Shown here: one piece after another, positions 1 to 5,767 of the stretch
Numbering within the stretch: the stretch's first letter is position 1
Layout: every line of letters starts with the position of its first letter
Source: Planctomycetota bacterium
GTDB lineage: Bacteria > Planctomycetota > UBA1135 > GCA-002686595
Length of the DNA: 7,386 bases
NCBI GenBank assembly: GCA_027623615.1
Contig: JAQBVH010000147.1
Coordinates: 1 to 7,386, forward strand
Direction of reading: 5' to 3'
Translations under genes and position numbers: made by a program
The notes under the pieces: model-generated
Seen by the model: only the letters and a program-made list of their open reading frames with translations
Databases searched by the model: none
Told to the model about the DNA's origin: nothing

Positions 1-847
1 CTTCCCGCTGGCGTCCGACGCGCCGCGCTCGCCCTCGCGCGCCTACGAGGCCGCGGCGCTGGTCGTGCACGTCGCGGTCGCGTTGGCGGCGGCGGACCGG
101 GCGGGGGAGGACGCGCTCGTCGGCGCTGAGGAGGAGGCCCTGCGCGAGCACCTCGAGACGAGCCTCGACCTACCCTCGGCCGAGCGTCGGCGCTTCGAGA
201 TGCACCTCGCCTGGCTGCGCCAGCATCCGCCTCGTCTGGGCGGACTGCGCCGCCAGGTCGAAGGCCTCGATCAGGCGGGACGTGACCGGCTGGCGGACTT
301 CCTGCTGCGCATCGCCTGCGCGGACGGGCGCGTCACCCCGCCGGAGGTGCGCATGCTCGAGCGCGCCTACGCCCTGCTCGGCCGTGACGCCACGCAGGTG
401 CACACGGACCTGCACCGGGTGTCGAGCGGCCGACCGACGCGCCGCGCGCAGGAGCAAGACGAGCCTGGCGCCGGGCTTGCCCTCGACCCTGCGCGGCTCG
501 CCCAGAAGCTCGCGGAGACCAAGCGCGTGTCCGCCCTGCTGGGCGACGTCTTCCAAGAGGAGGAGGAGCGAGCGGCGGACGCAGCGGTCCCGGCCGCGGC
601 GCAGGGACCGACCTTCGGCGGCCTCGACGCCGACCACAGCGCCCTCCTGGCTGCCCTCGCCGAGCGCGAGGAGTGGCCCCGGGGCGAGGTCGAGGAGCTG
701 GCCGAGGGCCTGGATCTGATGACCGACGGCGCCCTCGACACGCTGAATGACGCAACCCTTGAAGCGCTGGGCGATCCCCTCTGGGAAGGCGAAGATCCCC
801 TCTGGGTCGACACAGCGCTCGCCCATGAGCTGATGGGCGCCGGGTAG
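1..847 (+). CDS. TerB / TerB-C domain protein (5'-truncated by window edge)
   Basis: The reading frame is open from the first full codon at position 2 to TAG at 845-847, with no convincing start, so this is the C-terminal part of a longer protein. A GTG at 65 lies inside the domain (upstream codons read FPLASDAPRSPSRAYEAAAL) and is not the true start. The first part (nt 2-430) is alpha-helical and matches the TerB fold, a tandem helical repeat that binds metal or acidic ligands in tellurite-resistance-type proteins. Its second repeat has the classic ADGRVTPPEVRMLERAYALLG signature, with the Asp-Gly pair at 323-328. The first repeat (AAADRAGEDALVGAEEEAL) has lost the Asp-Gly pair and carries a short insertion. 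After a variable linker, nt 479-844 resembles the TerB-C domain (LDPARLAQKLAETKRVSALL, then GLDADHSALLAALA and a DTLNDATLEALGDPL segment). Family members usually carry a TerB-N domain upstream, which would lie outside the window. Inferred role: cytoplasmic partner or sensor of the ATPase and helicase encoded downstream. The molecular activity is unknown. Confidence 0.85.
   Translation, partial: FPLASDAPRSPSRAYEAAALVVHVAVALAAADRAGEDALVGAEEEALREHLETSLDLPSAERRRFEMHLAWLRQHPPRLGGLRRQVEGLDQAGRDRLADFLLRIACADGRVTPPEVRMLERAYALLGRDATQVHTDLHRVSSGRPTRRAQEQDEPGAGLALDPARLAQKLAETKRVSALLGDVFQEEEERAADAAVPAAAQGPTFGGLDADHSALLAALAEREEWPRGEVEELAEGLDLMTDGALDTLNDATLEALGDPLWEGEDPLWVDTALAHELMGAG
773..806 (+). repeat. 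13-bp in-frame direct repeat in the TerB-C coding end
   Basis: GATCCCCTCTGGG occurs at 773-785 and again at 794-806. The copies are offset by 21 bases, so the reading frame is kept and the protein reads DPLWEGE then DPLW. It is a small seven-codon local duplication in the acidic C-terminus. It may be slippage or simply part of the domain's two similar terminal strands or helices. Confidence 0.6.
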
Positions 848-864
848 GGTGTACGTAGCGCACA

Positions 865-889
865 CCCGCGGGCGAAAACGCCCGCCGGG
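865..889 (+). terminator. Hairpin with AAAA loop after the TerB-C gene
   Basis: GCGGGCG (868-874) and CGCCCGC (879-885) form a perfect 7-bp stem closed by an AAAA tetraloop. The stem can extend by three more G-C pairs (865-867 with 887-889) across one bulged C at 886. It begins 17 bases after the TerB-C stop. No T-run follows (next bases GAACGCTC), so it is not a textbook intrinsic terminator. It could act as a Rho-assisted or U-tract-free terminator, or as a 3'-end stabiliser. Its position supports ending the TerB-C transcript before the lipoprotein gene. Confidence 0.45.
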
Positions 890-905
890 GAACGCTCTGG
901 GAGCT

Positions 906-919
906 GGCTGGTTTCAGCC
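906..919 (+). other. Small inverted repeat in the gap before the lipoprotein gene
   Basis: GGCTG (906-910) and CAGCC (915-919) form a perfect 5-bp inverted repeat around GTTT. It lies about 20 bases upstream of the putative -10 element of the lipoprotein gene, roughly where a -35 region or a small operator would be. No recognisable -35 hexamer is present. A chance occurrence is quite possible in such GC-rich DNA. Confidence 0.2.
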
Positions 920-937
920 CGAACCGCGGACCTCGCG

Positions 938-943
938 TAGTAT
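938..943 (+). promoter_or_regulatory. Putative -10 element (TAGTAT), leaderless lipoprotein gene
   Basis: TAGTAT fits the TANNNT -10 consensus and stands out as an AT-rich island in very GC-rich DNA. It ends exactly 7 bases before the ATG at 951, so transcription would begin at or next to the start codon. No separate Shine-Dalgarno site with normal spacing is seen. The G-run at 944-949 abuts the ATG too closely to serve as one. No clear -35 element is visible. The same arrangement recurs before the ATPase gene. Confidence 0.4.
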
Positions 944-950
944 GGGGGGC

Positions 951-3900
951 ATGCTGGCTCGTATCACGCTTGGACTCTCACTCGTGGCGCTGTTGGGTTG
1001 CAGTGGTAGTTCGGACATCGCGCCGGGGGCGCTCGGCGACTTCTACGTCGTCGAGGCGAACGTCGCGTCCGGATCGATCTGGAAGATCAACCGGCCGATC
1101 GAGATCACCTTCTCGAAGGACGTCGACTTCACGACGGTCAACCAGAGCACGATCCGGATCGCCGACCAGACCGGCTTCTCGGCCACCGGCGTGTTCTACC
1201 AGCCGACCCATCCGCAGACGGGTCTGCTCAACCGCAAGAAGGTGGTCTTCCAGCCGAACTGTCCGGCCCTGGAGGACGCGTCCGACGCGGGCCTCGTGCC
1301 TTTCCGCAAGTACAAGCTGATCGTGCCCTCCGACTCGGCGGGCTACACGGTTCGCTCGACCTCTGCGGACACCCTCGACAGCGGTCTGGTGCGCGAGTTC
1401 ATGACGCCCGAGTCGTTCGATCCCTTCGAGCTGTTCCAGGACACGGTCGCCGGGCCGCCCCGGGTGCTGATCCTGGCGACGCGCCCGACCCCCGGTGAGC
1501 CGATCGATCCGGACACCCCGGCGACCTTCGTCGAGATCGGTGGCGTCCAGCGCTTCTTTGGCCGCGACCCGGTCACCCTCGAAGGGCGCCTGGAGGCGGG
1601 GCTCGACCTGCCCCTGTCCCACTACAGCCTGCCGGAGAACCAGGTCAGCTTCGTCGTGCAGTTCGACCAGTCGGTGCTGGCGACGGCAGCCAACCTCGCG
1701 CACCTGAGGATCGAGTACGAGGGCGCGACCGGCTGGGAGCGCATCTCGTCCGTGGTCGAGCTCGACCGCAACTGCACCGAGGACGGGGCGCGCGTCCGCG
1801 TGACGCCGCGCGGCATCCTCCCGCAGAACAAGACCTTGCGCGTGGTGGTTGCGGACGGCTTCGAGGACCTGGCGGGGGACCCGTCCAACGCGGTCAACCA
1901 GACGTTCGCGGTGGCCGAGACCCTGTCCGGTGGGGACCCCAACCCGCTCTTCCCCAGCGTCGACAACCCCGAGGTCGACGAGGTGCTCGAGTCGTTCGAC
2001 CTGGTCGATTTCGAAGACCAGACGGCCGTCTTCCCCGTGCCGACCGCCAAATGGGGCGACGGAGGCCTCGAGGCCAACTTCGCCTTCGGAGGCACCGGCG
2101 GCCCGGGCGGGGACTTCGACTGGCACATCGCGCCAGGGACCGAGCTCGTCCTCGACACGAACAGCGACGTGATCTTCGGCGGCCCGGGCGGCGCCGAGAC
2201 GACGTCGCAGCCGATCGTCCACGGCGTGGTCGACGTCCGGAACCTGTTCCTCCCGTCCTCGTCGGTCCTGCGCATCGTCGGACCGAACACGTGCACGATC
2301 CTGGCCTCGGGCACCGTCCGCATCCAGGGCAAGCTGTTCCTCTCGGGTTCGGCCAACCCCGGCGTGGCGACCCTGAACACGGCCAACCAGCCCGAGCCCG
2401 GAGCCGCCGGCGCGGCAGGCGGAGGGGCCGGGGGCACGGGCTCCTACTTCACGACCCAGTCGACGCCACGCGGCGGCCGCGGCTTCGGCGCGTTCCAGAA
2501 GGTCAACTTCGGAGGCGAAGGCGGCGAGACGAGCTACCTGGACAACAACTCGCCGTCCTTGAGGCGGGGTGCCGGTGGCGGCGGCGGGACCCTCGGCGCG
2601 CACGTGTTCTATGACCACGATGGCCTGGGCAACACCGCGCTCGTCCACTGCCAGGAGCTGATCGGGCTCGACGGAGAGTACGGGAACTCCGGCACCGCCG
2701 GCGCGCTCGGGGCCGAGAGCAAATCCGAGCGAGCCCAGGGCGGCTTCTCGGCGCCCGACCCCTTCCTGGACAACGACCCGGGCAACAACTTCCTCGGAAC
2801 CATGCGCACGACCGAGGGCGTCCTGATCAAGGGCGAGCTCGAAGAGGTCTGGGCTGGCTCGGGCGGCGGAGGCGGGGGGGACTCGGTCAACCACAGCTCG
2901 TTCCCGCACCCCAACTTCGGTCCCATGGGGGACGAGAAGGGAGCGGGCGGCGGCGGCGCCGCGGGCGGGCTGCAGATCCTCGCGATCGGTGCGATCACCG
3001 TAGGCACCCCTGAGCTCCAGGGGTTCATCGTGGCCGAAGGTGGCCACGGCGGCGGCGGCGAGAACGGGATGCAGCGCTACGGCGGCGGCAGCGGCGCGGG
3101 CTCCGGCGGCCACATCATCCTCTCGAGCGCGAACGAGATCGTGATCCACGGCAGCGCGCCCGGTGGCGGCAACTGGTACCAGGACAACAACCAGACGGGC
3201 CACAAGCCGCGCTCGATCAGCGCCGTCGGCGGTGAGGGTGGCGCGGGCAACTTCAACCGCGGCGGGGCCTCGTTCTCACAGGTGCTCCCCTGGTATTGCG
3301 ACCGCATCCCCCTCGAGCGGCTGGCCTACCCGGACGTCCCGCCGATCACGGAGATCTGCTTCAAGGCGTTGCCCGACTTCGCCGACCCCGAGGGTCCCTG
3401 CGTCGCGGCCGGCGGCGACGGGAGTCCTGGGATCATCCAGTTCCACGTGGAGGACCTCGCTGACCTGCGCTTCCCGGAGGTCGAGCTCCTGACGGGGCTG
3501 ACCTACGACAACGGCCTCGACGTGACCTACGTGTCCGCGCCGCCGCCGCTCGGCTGGAAGGCACCGGGCGAGGTGCCGAACCAGATGGTGCCCTTCTTCG
3601 GACGCCTCTCGATGACGCGCTCGCAGTGGATCCCGCTCGGCCTGGCTCGAGTGGATGCAGGGGGCGGTACGGACCAGGTGAACCTGCGCGGCTTGGGCGG
3701 CCCCGTGCCGCACGCCGCGGGTGAGATCGTCGCCAACGAGGACCCGGTCGTCGGGCCCGAGGTCATCACGAACCCGGACCTCACGATCCAGCTCGACGCC
3801 AGCGGCCTCGACCCGTCCGACGTGCGCTACAGGGAGAACCCGGCCCTCCTGCGGCGTGCGACGGTCCTGCTAGTCGACAGCGCGGACGCGGGCAACTACC

Positions 3901-4325
3901 GACACTTCCGGATCGCGTCGGCCGAGTACGACGCCGGGGGGGACGCGTTCGTGCTGTTCATCGATCCGGACGGACCGAACCCAGCCACCTTCTCGGCGGG
4001 CGGCAACATCGAGGCCAGCCTCATCCCGCGCTCGGTGCGGATCATGACGGCGGGGATCGACGATTCCTATCCGGACGACACCTCGGTGATCCTCGAATAC
4101 GACGCCACCAAGGTCGATCCGTTCACGGGCCTGCCCTCCGACACGCTCTCGTTCAGCGCCGGCAACGGCGACCTGCTGACCCAGGACCTGAGCGATCTGA
4201 ACAGCGACGACTGGGACTTCATGCGCTTCCAGGTGATCTTCGACCTCGACAAGAACGGCGCCGGGGTCAACCCGACCGCGCCGCGCCCGGGCCTGGACCA
4301 CCTGCGCCTGCAGTTCGATTTCTAG
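951..4325 (+). CDS. Large secreted Gly-rich lipoprotein with Ig-like domains
   Basis: I chose ATG 951 (about 1124 residues) because it begins MLARITLGLSLVALLGC, a short lipoprotein signal peptide with a lipobox whose acylated Cys would be residue 17. ATG 942 adds only MGG. The GTG at 849 would place 34 Arg/Pro-rich residues before the signal and is unlikely. After the lipobox comes an SbsA/Big_5-like Ig domain at about residues 33-154 (RPIEITFSKDVDFTTVNQST), then a second at about 222-323 (QVSFVVQFDQSVLATAANLA). Residues from about 375 to 770 are strongly Gly-rich, with runs such as GAGGGGGT and GSGGGGGGD between short beta-like segments (VLRIVGPNTCTILASGTVRI), suggesting a beta-solenoid or repetitive surface structure. 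The remaining part is beta-rich and acidic and ends LRLQFDF. I recognise the architecture, common in large-genome aquatic bacteria, but not a specific function. It has no visible enzyme motif. It would sit in the cell envelope, unlike its cytoplasmic neighbours, so its place between defence-like genes is odd. Confidence 0.8.
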   Translation: MLARITLGLSLVALLGCSGSSDIAPGALGDFYVVEANVASGSIWKINRPIEITFSKDVDFTTVNQSTIRIADQTGFSATGVFYQPTHPQTGLLNRKKVVFQPNCPALEDASDAGLVPFRKYKLIVPSDSAGYTVRSTSADTLDSGLVREFMTPESFDPFELFQDTVAGPPRVLILATRPTPGEPIDPDTPATFVEIGGVQRFFGRDPVTLEGRLEAGLDLPLSHYSLPENQVSFVVQFDQSVLATAANLAHLRIEYEGATGWERISSVVELDRNCTEDGARVRVTPRGILPQNKTLRVVVADGFEDLAGDPSNAVNQTFAVAETLSGGDPNPLFPSVDNPEVDEVLESFDLVDFEDQTAVFPVPTAKWGDGGLEANFAFGGTGGPGGDFDWHIAPGTELVLDTNSDVIFGGPGGAETTSQPIVHGVVDVRNLFLPSSSVLRIVGPNTCTILASGTVRIQGKLFLSGSANPGVATLNTANQPEPGAAGAAGGGAGGTGSYFTTQSTPRGGRGFGAFQKVNFGGEGGETSYLDNNSPSLRRGAGGGGGTLGAHVFYDHDGLGNTALVHCQELIGLDGEYGNSGTAGALGAESKSERAQGGFSAPDPFLDNDPGNNFLGTMRTTEGVLIKGELEEVWAGSGGGGGGDSVNHSSFPHPNFGPMGDEKGAGGGGAAGGLQILAIGAITVGTPELQGFIVAEGGHGGGGENGMQRYGGGSGAGSGGHIILSSANEIVIHGSAPGGGNWYQDNNQTGHKPRSISAVGGEGGAGNFNRGGASFSQVLPWYCDRIPLERLAYPDVPPITEICFKALPDFADPEGPCVAAGGDGSPGIIQFHVEDLADLRFPEVELLTGLTYDNGLDVTYVSAPPPLGWKAPGEVPNQMVPFFGRLSMTRSQWIPLGLARVDAGGGTDQVNLRGLGGPVPHAAGEIVANEDPVVGPEVITNPDLTIQLDASGLDPSDVRYRENPALLRRATVLLVDSADAGNYRHFRIASAEYDAGGDAFVLFIDPDGPNPATFSAGGNIEASLIPRSVRIMTAGIDDSYPDDTSVILEYDATKVDPFTGLPSDTLSFSAGNGDLLTQDLSDLNSDDWDFMRFQVIFDLDKNGAGVNPTAPRPGLDHLRLQFDF

Positions 4326-4383
4326 CCTGCGGGCCCTGCAACCCGGGCGGGGCTGACGACGTCCCGTGGGCGGGATCGTCCGT

Positions 4384-4389
4384 TACCCT
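4384..4389 (+). promoter_or_regulatory. Putative -10 element (TACCCT), leaderless ATPase gene
   Basis: TACCCT fits the minimal TANNNT pattern and ends 7 bases before the ATG at 4397, the same spacing as TAGTAT before the lipoprotein ATG. The 71-bp gap after the lipoprotein stop has no clear Shine-Dalgarno sequence at a usual distance and no convincing -35 hexamer. It contains only weak, interrupted GC-rich inverted repeats (for example CGGG 4330-4333 with CCCG 4342-4345) and no T-run. The element is weaker than TAGTAT because its interior is C-rich. The matching spacing is the main support. Confidence 0.3.
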
Positions 4390-4396
4390 CTCCGGC

Positions 4397-5767
4397 ATGA
4401 CCGAGCCCGAGCAGCCCAAGCCCATTCGCTCCCGCACGCGGGACGCCATCCTGCAGTCCTTGCGCGCGGGCGTCGTGCCGCGGCGTGGCCTCGAGCACAT
4501 CCAGGTCGGCCGGGCGCGGGAGGTCGAGGCCCTGCTCGCCGACGTCGAGCGCATCGCGGATGGCGGCACCGCGCTGCGCTTCGTGATCGGGGAGTACGGC
4601 TCGGGGAAGACGTTCTTCTTGCACCTGGTGCGCTCGATCGCGCTCGAGAAGCGCCTCGTGACCGTGCACGCCGACCTGACTCCGGACCGCCGGCTGCAGG
4701 CCAGCGGCGGGCAGGCGCGGGGACTCTACGCGGAGATGATGCGCAACCTGGCCACGCGCTCGAAGCCGGACGGGGGCGCCCTGCCCGGGCTGGTCGAGCG
4801 CTTCGTCACCAGCGCCCTGAAGCAGGCCGAGGAGGAGGGCCGCGCCGCGAGCGAGGTGATCGAGGAGCGCCTCGCGCACCTCTCGGAGGAGGTCGGCGGC
4901 TACGACTTCGCCCAGGTGATCGACGCCTACTGGCGTGGGCACGACAGCGGCAACGAGGAGCTCAAGGCGGACGCGGTGCGCTGGCTGCGGGGCGAGTTCT
5001 CGACCCGCACCGAGGCACGGCAGGCCCTCGGGGTGCGCGCGATCGTCGACGACGAGAGCGTGTACGAGCACCTCAAGCTCATGGGGCGCTTCTCGCGGCT
5101 CGCAGGCTACGACGGGTTGCTCGTCGTCCTCGACGAGATGGTCAACCTCTACAAGCTGGCGAGCGGCCGCGCCCGCAACGCGAACTACGAGCGCCTGCTG
5201 TCGATCCTCAACGACTCGTTGCAGGGCTCGAGCGAGGGCCTCGGCTTCCTCTTCGCCGGCACGCCGGAGTTCCTGTCCGACCCGCGGCGCGGCCTGTACA
5301 GCTACCAGGCCCTGCAGTCGCGGCTGGGTGAGAACGCCTTCGCCACGGGCGAACTGATCGACTTCTCCGGTCCCGTGCTGCGGCTCGCGAGCCTCGCGCC
5401 CGAGGAGCTGTTCGTGCTGCTGCGCAACCTGCGTCACGTGCAGGCGGGCGGGGACCCGGAGCAGTACCTCTTGCCTGACGAGGGCCTCGAGGCCTTCATG
5501 GCCCACTGCAACGAGGTCGTCGGCGCCGCGTACTTCCGCACGCCGCGCAGCGTCGTCCGCAGCTTCGTGAACCTGCTCGCCGTGCTCGAGCAGAACCCCG
5601 AGACCGGCTGGCGTGACCTCGTCGGCGAGGCGGAGATCGAGGAGGAGCGCAACCCGGACCTCGAGCCCCTCGACGACGGTGAAGGCGGCGGCGAGGACGA
5701 GGGCGGCGCCGCGCAAGCGCCCGCCTCCCCCGCGGACGACGACGACCTGACCAGCTTCAAGCTGTGA
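4397..5767 (+). CDS. brxD: BrxD-like (DUF2791) P-loop ATPase
   Basis: This 456-residue cytoplasmic AAA-type ATPase resembles the BrxD/DUF2791 family, found in type 2 BREX phage-defence loci and in TerB-linked modules. The N-terminal RDAILQSLRAGVVPRRGLEH and the following VGR are family-typical. Walker A is GEYGSGKT at residues 65-72, with Lys71 and Thr72. Walker B is LLVVLDE at 241-247, with Asp246 and Glu247. A sensor-1-like FLFAGTPEFL lies at 284-293. Arg309 in LQSRLG is a candidate arginine finger, and TPRSVVRSFVNLL near 382-394 resembles a C-terminal winged-helix or sensor-2 segment. All catalytic residues expected for ATP hydrolysis are visible, so the protein looks active. Residues from about 410 to 452 form an acidic, Gly/Ala-rich, probably disordered tail ending DDDDLTSFKL. 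The stop overlaps the helicase start, so the two are co-translated. Inferred role: ATP-dependent DNA-binding or loading partner of the helicase. The symbol marks homology only, since no BREX core gene is visible here. Confidence 0.9.
   Translation: MTEPEQPKPIRSRTRDAILQSLRAGVVPRRGLEHIQVGRAREVEALLADVERIADGGTALRFVIGEYGSGKTFFLHLVRSIALEKRLVTVHADLTPDRRLQASGGQARGLYAEMMRNLATRSKPDGGALPGLVERFVTSALKQAEEEGRAASEVIEERLAHLSEEVGGYDFAQVIDAYWRGHDSGNEELKADAVRWLRGEFSTRTEARQALGVRAIVDDESVYEHLKLMGRFSRLAGYDGLLVVLDEMVNLYKLASGRARNANYERLLSILNDSLQGSSEGLGFLFAGTPEFLSDPRRGLYSYQALQSRLGENAFATGELIDFSGPVLRLASLAPEELFVLLRNLRHVQAGGDPEQYLLPDEGLEAFMAHCNEVVGAAYFRTPRSVVRSFVNLLAVLEQNPETGWRDLVGEAEIEEERNPDLEPLDDGEGGGEDEGGAAQAPASPADDDDLTSFKL
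5764..5767 (+). promoter_or_regulatory. GTGA stop/start overlap coupling ATPase and helicase
   Basis: The ATPase stop TGA (5765-5767) shares three bases with the helicase start GTG (5764-5766). A 4-base overlap like this is a typical sign of translational coupling by terminating ribosomes, and it fixes the helicase start. It implies that the two proteins are made together and probably act as a pair. Confidence 0.8.

Noticed and set aside
849..950. GTG 849 as start of the lipoprotein gene, coupled to the TerB-C stop
   Set aside because: It would put 34 Arg/Pro-rich residues ahead of a clean signal peptide and lipobox, and it would place the hairpin and the -10-like box inside the coding region.
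978..3203. 741-codon open frame on the minus strand opposite the lipoprotein gene
   Set aside because: It is a mirror of high-GC codon bias. The translation is low-complexity Arg/Ala/Val-rich with no domain, while the + strand frame has a signal peptide and Ig-like domains.
4322..5716. 464-codon minus-strand frame opposite the ATPase gene
   Set aside because: The + strand frame has intact Walker motifs and family-typical sequence. The antisense frame shows no motif and is a composition artefact.
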